A DNA stretch of 64,000 nt, from assembly GCF_018873765.1 (NCBI RefSeq), contig NC_057926.1:35386946-35450945 (forward strand). Reading direction: 5' to 3'. The translations under genes were made by a program, and so were the position numbers. This DNA comes from Telopea speciosissima. Its lineage: Eukaryota; Streptophyta; Magnoliopsida; Proteales; Proteaceae. Positions 43,530 to 53,841 of this stretch are shown here, in pieces. A model generated the notes under the pieces. It had not been told where the DNA came from. It worked only from the letters and a program-made list of their open reading frames with translations, and searched no databases. Each line of letters opens with the position of its first letter. Within the stretch, counting starts at the first letter, position 1.

Positions 43530-44685
43530 GAGGAGGAGATTCTATCTAAAGAATTAGTCTCTCTCTTAGATTGATTTGATTTTCGGGAACTCAAATCTTC
43601 AACAAGTTGAGATCATTCTAGAGAGAGAGAGTTGTAGATTGGAATCCAGTGTGAGCTTCTACTAGCTGCCGGTGTCTCCCAACCATAGGAGTAATGTTAT
43701 ACCACTCTGAGTATCGCAAGTCGGAGTCCGAGTTGGAGAAGAATTTAGAAACTTTCGACCTTTCGTATTGGAGAAGTATACCGTAGATTGGAAGAAATTA
43801 CGAATTTCTGTATTTGAAGTTAGAAACTTTCGTATAACATGGGTATAAAAATCAATGATTTAGATTTCATTATTCTGAATAAAATGTTAGGATCATTGGC
43901 GACCACCAATAGGGTTAGCTGGTTTGCCGACCAGAAAACCTTTTGCCATATTTTAATTAACTCTTAGTTAATATAAAGTAGGATTTCCATCTCATATGAC
44001 AAAAGTAATTTTTACTTGTATAAAAAATATGCCCAAAATCACATCACATGTTTTAAAATATGCAAGCCCATTCAAAAGCCCAAATTTCAATTTTACATAA
44101 TACAATATTATGTGGGCCCCACCAAAGTCAAACTAGGGCTTTAAACATGGGCAAATTATAACTACAATAGACCCAAAACAATTTTAATATTGTTTTTAAA
44201 ATGGTCCATAAATAATTTCTAGAACTATTTTTAAAGTGATATGTAAACAAATTCTAAAAACTGTTTTTAGGATTTCAGGGGTTGGCCCATTCGGTATGGG
44301 CTGGACTTTCTTATTAATTTGAGGTCGATTATGGTAAAGGTCCACATGGGCTTTAAGTTAAATAGTTTTAATTTTAAGCCCACTTACACACCCAACCCCA
44401 CTAATAGATTAATAGACCCTTACACGAGACTGCCCGGGTGGGGTGATGTCGTCATTTTTGCCCCCCTATGAGAGGAACCTACAAACCTGACCTGTTAGGG
44501 AACCTAAGAATAGAAAAATTCGGCTTAGAGGGTGCGGGCTTACCTGCCTTAGCCATGAAGTCTAGCTTCCTGCAGTAGCTTCGGGCGATTGGCCCCTATG
44601 GATTGACTTCCTGATGCTATCATGAGCAGTACCTATAGGCCGACGGCAAAAACCTTAAAATAAATTTGGGAAGCAGCTTTCTGTA
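43530..44685. other. Intergenic, no recognised gene
   Basis: Stretch with gggcttta/aagcccaa motifs around 44040-44400 and a moderately GC-rich block at about 44420-44640. No protein or element ends were identified. Confidence 0.35.
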
Positions 44686-44818
44686 TGGGAGTGTGGCCTA
44701 CGCCAGCACTCCCATGAGTCTATCTCTCTCCTCCTTAAAACAAGGTGGCAGAGGTGTTATTTCACATGGGGAGGAGAGAGATTGACTCATGGGAGTGTTG
44801 GCGTAGGCCACACTCCCA
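44686..44818. repeat. Long hairpin of dispersed-family 5' ends
   Basis: Arms of about 50 bp are almost perfect mirrors: left tgggagtgtggcctacgcc through ctctctcctcc, right ggaggagagagat through ggcgtaggccacactccca. They enclose a loop of about 35 bp. The arm sequence resembles the start of the dispersed 190-bp repeat (gggagcgtggc...gcgtcagc), as if two such starts met head to head. Confidence 0.6.
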
Positions 44819-45062
44819 GACAAAGATCTTTTTCCTAATAAATTTTTTTTTAATGTGCAACAGAATCATGAAAGCCACAATATTGAATTCCAAATCAGAA
44901 TATTTCACACAGAAGAGATGCGCTCTGATATCATTGTTTGGTGGGCAATGCCCAATAAGATACAAAAGCGGGAAGAGGTAGAATACCATTAGGTAACTTA
45001 CCTAATCCGAATATCTACAATATCCATTAATTTAATGGTTGTTCTAATGATATATGGATAAG

Positions 45063-45735
45063 GGTGTCAAAATCAAACTAAAACCGTTTATCAAACTGTT
45101 AAACTGTTTAATAAATGGTTTAATTTTGGTTTTAAATTTGACAGCGTTTAGTTAAACGGTTTAAATCAAACCGAATCGAACTACTTGTGTAAACTGTTTA
45201 AAACCGATTAATGTATATAAAATAAGTTTAAGTCATACATGGTTAAAATAAATAACTATGGTAGGAAAAAACAAATCCCACAAAAAATTTAAGAGACATT
45301 CAAACCTTTTGAACAAAAAATTAAAACATATAAACAATTATAATCTTACAATTATTGCAAGAAAACATGTGAAAATAACCAATTCAATTTAATGTTAAGT
45401 TTACATCTATTTGAATAAAAAAATTAAAACACATAAACAATTGTAACGTTACAATTATTATAAGAAAACATATAACAATAACCAATTCAATTCAATGTTA
45501 AGTTTACACCTATTTCAATAAAAAAAAATTGGGTGTAAATGAAGCAATTGCTATTACGCACTTTTATCATCAATAGATTTTCTCGTTACAATATATATAT
45601 ATTTCAAATAAAAAATTAAAAGTGAAAGAAGCCGTCTGAATAAAGAATTAAAAAAATCGTTGAAAATTATTTATAACCGTTTAAAGCTATTTAAAATCGA
45701 AACCACTAAACCTAAACCATTCAAACCATAGTTGG
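45063..45735. repeat. hAT-like degenerate repeat rich in aaaccgt/acggttt
   Basis: Begins near aagggtgtcaaaatc, a common hAT-type start, and ends near gaaaccactaaacctaaacc. Both flanks are full of aaaccg and cggttt motifs. An internal tandem pair of about 100 bp occurs at 45320-45420 and 45430-45520 (acatataacaattg-like and caattcaattcaatgtta). The outer boundaries are not certain. Confidence 0.4.
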
Positions 45736-46636
45736 AAAACCAGGTTTTGACTTGGGGGAGTTACCCAAGTCAAGTAAATCATATTGGAAACCTAGTCAAG
45801 AGTCACGTAGACTCACCTAGGCATAAAAAGAGCAATACTTGATCCGAGTTACCCCAATTTTCTCTTAACTCGGAGTTTTCCCGTGTCAACTGAGAAACAC
45901 TTGATTCCAGTTACAATAACTCTCTTCCTTTCGCTCCCTTTGTTGTTGCTACTACTAATAAACCTTTGTTACTATGGTTACTCTGATGCTACAACCCCTC
46001 CCTTTGCCACCACTACTACCACTCTACTCAGGCTCATGTTTCCAACAACAAATTCAAGCTTTGGCTCATGATTCCAACTATAATTCAAGTTTTGACTCAT
46101 TATTCAAACGTCGATGCAATATAAACTAGAAGAACAAAATGTTGCAGAGTTGTAGATCAACATAAAAAAAAATAAATCTGATTATACTAATTCCCCTGGT
46201 AGTGCTAGGCAAAAACACTTCTTGCTAATCCCAATAGATCTCCTAGAACCCTCTAATGTCAATCAAGAAGGGGAAGCGGATGGCAGTCCACACCATGTTG
46301 GTGTAGTAATAGTGGGAAAAAGATCCTATCCAGCCGTGGCGGGAGCTGCACCTGTGCAGCACAGCTAAACGACAACAAAAACAAGGGTAAGGTAGTCATT
46401 TCACAGGTGGGTCCCACCTGGGCCCCACATGTGAAATGGCCACCTCCCCCCTGTATTTGGGGTGGGTTTTTGAGCTGCACAGCTGCACAAGAGCCACGTC
46501 CGTAATAGTGGGTGAGGGTCATCCAAATCTAACAGGGAATAACAATAGGATGGTACAAGACTTGCAGGAGCCGGAAAGTCCATGTGAATGATAATGTTGA
46601 GCACTTGTGAATCGGTTTCAGTTCTGGCGATTCATG
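45736..46636. other. Intergenic, no recognised feature
   Basis: A local palindrome around 46330-46500 pairs gagctgcacctgtgcagc with gctgcacagctgcac. Otherwise no recognised frames or ends. Confidence 0.35.
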
Positions 46637-46644
46637 TCTCTAAT

Positions 46645-46897
46645 TAGGGGTGTAGATGAATAGTCAAAATCCGTTTCCGTATCTGTGTCCGTATCCATTT
46701 AGCACTATCCGAATCCGTCAGAAAGCTAAATGGATACGGATAGGCTATAGCTATATTTATAATGTAAACGGATAAAATATCCGATCCGTATCCGTGTCCG
46801 TATCCGTTTAGCACTATCCGAATCCGTCCGATAGCTAATCAGATGCGGATGCGGATATAGCACTATCCGAGCCGAATCCGATCCGTTTACAGCCCTA
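46645..46897. mobile_element. hAT MITE, 253 bp, perfect 8-bp TSD
   Basis: Flanked by tctctaat at 46637-46644 and 46898-46905. The ends are taggggtgtagatgaatag at the left and tagggctgtaaacggat for the right end reverse-complemented. These are related to the 1.29-kb element at 40161-41449. The interior is made of cgtatccg/cggatac subterminal-type motifs, so this is essentially two element ends joined. Confidence 0.85.
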
Positions 46898-47399
46898 TCT
46901 CTAATAGCCAGCAAATTTTGGAAAATGTTGTGTCAATAGTGGGGTGGGGTCAGACCAGAGGGATCTTCATATGTGTGCATATGCATGTAAAATACTCTAT
47001 GTCAGGGCTGAGGCCTAAGGGTAGTACCTAGTGGTAGACTGGTATATGTGATGGAGTACAAAGTGTGTACTTATTCCGTGACTTACTATTACTAGCAGAG
47101 CTATGTTTCATGGATTATGAAAAAATAGATTCGTTTCAACCAGGTTTGACTCGTCCAAATCACTAGGTTTTGGAAAGGCGAGTAGAGTTGAAAAAACCTG
47201 GTTTTTTCAGCTATGGTTTAAACCGAAACCTGACCTTTTAACACCTTTATATATAGATTAAATGAGTTAATATATATACCACTAACTCTCCAAAGTAGTA
47301 ATGTTCGTAAGTTAATCAGATTAATTATATTTTAGTCCCTCCACCAAACAAATATCACATAATAGACTATGGGGCATGCAATTTTATTACAACCAAATC

Positions 47400-48051
47400 G
47401 TGGTCCGTCGAACATGCTAGTGTAGAGATTCTATGTCAGTGATTGGACTAAAACATTTTTTTTAAACATTTAATAATATTATACTATTATATTATTAATT
47501 ATCAAAATAATTTATAAACTCTTTACAAAATCGTTATTGGATCTGGATGGATTTTCATCTAATTATAGACATTATCTCTCATTGACATTCCCTAGTAGGG
47601 CAGTGAATTCCGTGTCGAGCGTCTCTCTTGTTCACGATCAAACACCATGAATCTAATACACTGGCGTATAGTTAAGAAGACATTAACCATTGGTGCGTTG
47701 AAACTCATGATGAGTAACCGCAACGACAATGACCTCTCAAGCCAAGAGACCAATAGAATTCTACTAGTGAGAATTTCATGCTTCATCAACTAGCAGTGAC
47801 AAATGTATGTCTCTCGTGTGATCCTGTACTATGCACATACTGTATGTGCACTCACACTTGTGTTTTGGAATCATCATTCTGAAGAACAGATAGCATGACA
47901 ACCATATAAATTGGATGTCCAATCGTAACCCTAGTTGAGAACTAATTTTAGGTGAAAACCTAATGATAACCATTACCATCAATTAATAATTGACCTTAAT
48001 TCAAATATTAAATAAAAATCAAGTTTGATGGACATATATTCCAACAACATG
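47400..48051 (-). mobile_element. Partial LTR, same type as the solo LTR at 33.5 kb
   Basis: Read on the minus strand from 48051 it starts TGTTGGAATATATGTCCATC, which resembles the start of the LTR at 33546 (TGTTGG, then GTCCATCAAACT). Further weakly similar blocks follow. The other end and a target duplication were not found, so it is probably a fragment. It is an old retrotransposon fossil. Confidence 0.45.
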
Positions 48052-48970
48052 AAAATTAGAGAGAACTTATACCATTTAAGAGAAGAAAAGAGAAGAGAGT
48101 CTTTGAGGAGAAAAACCTCAGAAAAAACCTTGAAGCCCATCATTGAAGTGATTGAACACTTATTTGAGAGAGTTTTTCGTTAAGATCACTATGTAGTTAT
48201 CAAGGGTTGTGAAGAAGGGAGGAGAAAAACTACTTAACAAACCTAGGGTTTGAGAGGAAGTCACAAGGAGGTTGAAACCCTAGTGCTTGTGTTGTATCTT
48301 GTGAGTGATTGTGAGGGAGTAGCAATTGGAGGTACTCTATTCTCTTTGCTCACATTTGTATACATGTGAGACTATAGGCTAGATGTTTGACAAAACACCA
48401 TAGTTGTAATTAACTTTGAGCAAACTATAAGTATTGGCTTTTACAAAAAAAAAAAAACTATTAAGTATTTGCGTATGCCGGTTTAGTTTATATTTTGTAA
48501 GTTATCAAGTGGGTGTTGATAAGAGGGGTAGGTGCTCTTTTATGGTGAATGCCACATAAATTTGGGGATTGGTGCTCCTTATAGTCTTTGCTACAAAATC
48601 TATATCATGTATTATACCCGGGCTGGATTTAAAACATAGTCCAAGCGGACATTTGCACCATGGACATAGCTACCTTGGCGAACCTCGTATATTTGATGTT
48701 GTGTGTTGTAGTTTTCTTCCCAGTGGTTTGCTTGATTTGAGATTTATGTAACTAGTATGGATATGTGTTTGATCGTAGTAGCACATTGCAAGTTTTTTAG
48801 TCCATTCTTTTGAGAGAACAATTTTGAGTGTCACTACTTCACCCCCACTCAGTGAGCCTATGAGTTCATCAATCATTTTATGCGGGGAGGAAAGAAAAAG
48901 AGGCACAAAGGTGCTAGTGTATTTTACCCTGGTGGCTCAGAGAATCGTTTCCCATATTTCATATTTAATA
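48052..48970. other. Intergenic, possibly retrotransposon leader sequence
   Basis: Purine-rich leader-like sequence (48060-48430) with aaccctag motifs could belong to an LTR element. Nothing diagnostic. 48430-48970 has no recognised feature. Confidence 0.3.
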
Positions 48971-48976
48971 AAAAAA

Positions 48977-49190
48977 TATATAGGGAGAGAGTTCCCTAAG
49001 AGGCAGTGTGGCTCTGCATCAGTGCGAAGGCCAATGGGAGCATGCATATATAGAAGCATCAACGGGGGCAGCATTTCTAACTTTTATGGGGCAAGGGCAA
49101 TTATTTCGTGCCCCCTGTGTCTGGGTGCTAAGGTCATGCTGCCTTTCATGGTTCTTCCCCTCCCCCCAAAAAAATTATATTCCATAAAAT
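48977..49190 (+). repeat. Dispersed repeat family copy B
   Basis: Starts with a tagggagagagttcccta-type end, then gcagtgtggctctgc, gaaggccaatgggagcatgc and a gggggcagcatttct block. It ends in tgctgcctttcatggttctt and an A-run. The mirror copy at 49927-50140 has the same ends (aaccctgaaaggcagtgcg; taaccctctccctata), which defines the element boundaries. Confidence 0.5.
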
Positions 49191-49319
49191 TTTTTCTAAT
49201 TTTATCAATATTATATATGACCTAATATATTGGCTAAAAAAAATCGTTTTAGGCTTAATTCAATGGTGTTTTGATCTTTGTACTGAATAAGAGTTGCAAT
49301 CGACTTGATCCATAAGTAA

Positions 49320-49600
49320 TCCAAGATATAGGATTGGTCTCGGAACCGTGGTTCGTGATCTCGGTATCGATTGGATCAGATTGGTCAATACGGATTGGGA
49401 TTGTCCAAACAAGGGCAAATATGACACTTTTGTCTCTGTTTTCTTATTAAAAAAATTATTATTTTTTATATTTTTAATCCTATTCGTATAACTGTATAGG
49501 ATCGGTATTAGAATCGATCTCGACCGATATCAATCCAATCCAACCAAAATCGACCGATCCAATCCGATACCTCAAACCATTCTCGGAACCAACTACGATC
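49320..49600. repeat. Degenerate hAT-like repeat with gatcgg motifs
   Basis: Both halves are built of ggatcgg/ccgatcc-type words. The outer parts mirror each other: gtctcggaaccgtggttcg at about 49343-49361 against tctcggaaccaactacgatc read in reverse at the right end. Probably a MITE. No duplication established. Confidence 0.4.
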
Positions 49601-49772
49601 AAGACTGATTTATTTATTTATTTATTTATTTTTTGGTGAAAAGACTGATTACCTAGAATCAGTATGATTGACACCCTTGCCTTCCAATGATGGCTTTTGA
49701 TGTGATACATGTGACACTCGGTATTGGTCATTCATTCATAAACTGTCCATTTTATCCAATGCAAAAAAATAT

Positions 49773-49928
49773 GATGTAGTTTTTCTACACCCACGGTGAA
49801 TGGGAATTCATTCAACGCAGGGCTTTCAATGGGTGTGGAAAGGTATCGCAAGGGTATTTTGAAAAAAATACTAAAATTTATAGGGATTTGTGAACCCTAG
49901 GATGATGTGGTGAACGAAAATTTTCTCC
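49773..49928. repeat. Probable MITE
   Basis: About 155 bp between two aaaaaatat stretches. Ends gatgtagtttttctacacc and gaaaattttctcc. The phrase about jumping from a coding-like end to a poly-A run does not occur, so it is a short non-autonomous element or a fragment of one. Weak support. Confidence 0.3.
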
Positions 49929-49939
49929 AAAAAAAATAT

Positions 49940-50136
49940 TGTATTTAACTAAAAAAGAACCCTGAAAGGCAGTGCGACCCCTATGCCTACCTAGACATAG
50001 GGGTGAAATGACCACCCGCCTCTCATAAAAGACAAAAATCTTGTCCCTATTGATGCTTTCACACGTGCTCCCATTGGCCCTTGGGCTGACGCATGAGCCA
50101 CGCTCCCTTTTAGGTAACCCTCTCCCTATATTTAAT
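49940..50136 (-). repeat. Dispersed repeat family copy C
   Basis: Opposite orientation to copy B. On the minus strand it begins tagggagagggttacctaa and gggagcgtggctcatgcg, continues ggccaatgggagcacgtg and ggtggtcatttcacccc, and ends cactgcctttcagggttc. Similarity to copy B at both ends makes this the best-delimited pair of the family. Confidence 0.55.
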
Positions 50137-50137
50137 T

Positions 50138-50543
50138 TAGGATGTTAACTTCAAACCAAAACCGAAATGGTATCAAATGGTTTAAATGAATCGGTAAACC
50201 AATTATTATTCGGTTTGATTTTGATTTTACAGATTGTAAAATAGTAATCGGGTCTCAGTTTTGAATCAATAAACTAGCAGTTCTGAACCGATTAGAACCG
50301 TTTAAAACCAATAGTGTTAACTGAATAGATTAATTAAACAAAATAACCAAACAACAAACCAAATAAAATCAATTAAATTGAATAACAAAAAACCAAAATC
50401 AAACCAGTAAAGATACTGTATTACCGAACCCAATTACTAATCTCTCTTCGATTTAGAAACTTGAACCAATTAATATTCGGTTCGATTTCTATCCATTGCA
50501 ATATGAACCGAACCAACTAAAACCGAATCGTTTAACAACTTTA
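50138..50543. mobile_element. hAT-like non-autonomous element (probable)
   Basis: About 400 bp rich in aaccgaa/ttcggttt motifs. The left end, near taggatgttaac, and the right end, gtttaacaactttа-like, are roughly mirrored. Flanks tatttaat and tatttaac agree at 7 of 8 positions. It abuts the dispersed repeat copy C. Confidence 0.45.
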
Positions 50544-51548
50544 TATTTAACTCCATTAATCCCATCTGGTGAAGTAGGAAGAGTCGAGTGGGACCCAGCT
50601 TCCAATGGTGACTTTTAACCTAAGCCTACTCTAATTTAAAGCTTAAAATAGAGTTTAAATTTATAGAATAAGCTAAAGCAACTAACCGTGTGGGGCACTT
50701 ATTTTCTTTAATTTTTTTTATATTAATTTTTTGTTTAAATAATTAGGCAAAAGTTTTCATACATTTGCACGATCTGCATTAAATGCAGTCGAATTGGCAT
50801 AAATGCCGTTTGAAATGACATAAAAGCCCTTGAATCCTTGTTTTATGGAGTTGATGAGAGAATCTCTCTAATTAAAAAAAGACAAAAAAGAAAGAGAAGA
50901 ACAGTAAGGTAAGTAACGTTGAACCAAAGCCGTTTACTCATTATTCCAAGACTCCGTCAACGACAAAATATCAATCCAACGGTTAGAAAAGTAAAATCGG
51001 TTTCGGATCCAACGGATAATAATTTTAAAAGTATTCAAATATAATTTAATCTAATATTTCTATGTAATCAACTAATCACAGGGCGAGACAAGAAGTAACG
51101 CATATGAAAAGGACTGAAGGCCGAGACGAACAGAAACTGAGACGTCGTCTTCGCTGTCAGCTTGCCTTCTATTCCAGGTTTCTATGGAAAATCTCTTTCG
51201 TTTTAATTCTTCTTACTATCCCCATTTCTAGATACCCAGAAAAATTTTCCTCAGATTCTTCTTTGTTGTAAGTTTTTATGTTATTGGTTTTCTGTTAATT
51301 TTAATATATATGTTTGTTTCAGTTAAATTTTTGGGGTTTAGTTGTTTTCTTTGGGTTTTTCGTGATTTTGAAGTAATGGGTATGGATTTTTTTTTTTCCA
51401 GCAACTTTGAGTGTTGATCAAGAATCACGTCACTGTGAGTTGTTGAATTTTGGGTTTCCGATCGTCTGAAACTTCAAAGGTGAGGTTTTTCGGGGGAGGA
51501 TTCGGGTTGGAGAACTGATTAGGATTTTGGTTGAAAAGGGTTTGAAAA
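50544..51548 (+). promoter_or_regulatory. TOL1: TOL1 upstream region and 5' UTR with likely intron
   Basis: Sequence from about 51085 looks like a 5' untranslated exon (gagacgtcgtcttcgctg). A T-run followed by cag at 51399-51401 looks like an acceptor, so a leader intron from about 51180 to 51401 is likely. No TATA box is assigned with confidence. Confidence 0.4.
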
Positions 51549-53807
51549 ATGAGTGACAATCTTATGGAGAAAGTCAGTGCGTTCGGAGAACGCCTGAAGA
51601 TCGGAGGAGCAGAAGTGGGGAGGAAGATGACTGCTGGTATGAGCTCTATGAGCTTTAAGATGAAGGAGCTTTTCCAGGGACCAAACCAGGTTGATAAGAT
51701 TGTCGAGGATGCGACTGCCGAGACCTTGGATGAGCCTGATTGGGCCACCAACCTTGATCTCTGTGACATGATTAATCATGAGAAGATAAACAGTGTTGAT
51801 TTGATTAGGGGAATCAAGAAGAGGATCATGCTGAATAACCCCAGGGTTCAGTACCTGGCTTTGGTCTTGCTGGAGACTGTTGTGAAGAACTGTGAGAAGG
51901 CATTCTCGGAGGTTGCAGCGGAGAGAGTCTTGGATGAGATGGTGAAGCTTATTGATGATCCTCACACTGTCGTAAACAATCGGAACAAAGCTCTCATGCT
52001 AATCGAAGCATGGGGTGAGTCCGCCAATGAACTGCGGTATTTGCCTGTTTATGAAGAAACTTACAAGGTAACTAAAGTTTTTCTCACTTTATTTCAGTGC
52101 AGACGTCGTTTTTTCGAACTGATTTAACCGCTATATGCACTGGATTAATCAGGGAAATAGTTGTACTTGATCCATGGATACAAGAGAGAATTTGTTCAAC
52201 TATAACTTTGACATGGGCTTCAATTTTTAATTTGGATTGTCATTTTCAGATTAATTTCTAACTGGAAGTAGAACTTCTAAAAGCAACGAACTGCAGAGAT
52301 AACTTGAAGAGATGAGGAAATTATGAGTGTCTAGAAATTTAACTCCAGAATCAAGGAAACTGTATTTGACTTGATAATCTTAGCAAGTTGAACTAACAAA
52401 GGATTGTAAAGGAATCACAAGTCATGGTTATACGAGCCAAATAAAAGGTAAAAGAATAATGCTCAACAAGTACCTTAACTAAAACAATGTGGCTAAGTAG
52501 GCAACTACTAGTTAGTCAACTCGTTTAGCCAAGACCTTATCCACTGCATTAAGGCAATACAGTCAATGTATCATAAGTTGTGGATGTGTTCTTGCCTGTT
52601 TGATTAGTTGCGAATCAATTAGTTATGCAGTTAGTGTTATTTTATGCTTTTCAAGTTTATATTAAGAGCCAGGGAACTATGATGGTAATTTATCATCTTC
52701 TTAGTTGGAAAGGGATAAATTAATATGTTGATCCCAATATCTGAAAATCCAATGATCCTTCCACTAAGGTTTTGATCTGTATATATAAAGGCACAAATTA
52801 TGTGGCTTTTGGTTTTGTTCTTCCTGAACGATGAACTGTATGAATACTAAACCTTAAGATGCTTACATTTGTTAATTTGATTGGAGCACTTAGTCATTCA
52901 CATGGGGATAAATTAACAGGCTGTGCATTTCTTAGAAGGGGGAAAATAAATAAATAAAGCCAAGGAAGTGAAATAAACCATGATATATGACCTTATTGGC
53001 TCAGAACAAATATTATGGGATTTGAAATATGGTTGGGAAAATGAAAAAAGAAAAAAGAGGAATTCTGAGTTAAGTTTTTGAAGAGATAGGGAAGAGAGAC
53101 AAAACTAATTGAACGGGGTGAAAGACGAAATCAATAATTCACTGTTGGAGCTCTACAGCCAACAACTCAATTTCCATTAGACATTCGTCGGCATGTAGAG
53201 TTCGTTGTAAAACACATACTTATTGAGAGCTAACTAAATGTTATGATTAGTTGGGTCTCTTAATATGACTGTAATACTTGAATTTAAAGTTGGGCTCAAA
53301 AACTTAGCTGGCAATTGAATAAAAACGGAATCGCTAGTATGGAAAAAGTGGAATCTTATTAAAAAGTAGTAAAAGCATGTGTCCACCCCCCTTGTTCTGG
53401 AATGCTGTAAAATCATATTTCCTATAAATAGTAAATTTTGAACTTAGTATAAGCAATAAAATTGAGATTTGCTGAAAATCATAATTTACTAAAAAGTGAA
53501 TTCTTAAATTCTAAAAAGCCTAAAAAAAATTGAATTTATTACAAATAATAGATTACGATGTAACCGTAAATAGTCTCATACGAACCAAATTACCCTTAGA
53601 AAAAAACTCTGATTTTTTATGGGCCCTGTTGACATGTGGAAATAGCCTTAAAATAAACCTATGACTATTTGGCATCCATATCCAACATATTAAGTCACAG
53701 ATTCAGATACTGACAGCATAGACACACATTTTGACTTTCAGTTTTCCACTTGATTGATCTCTCATCATCTTAACTTAGTAATGCTATGGTTTCACTCTCT
53801 CTCTTTC

Positions 53808-53841
<34 letters not shown>

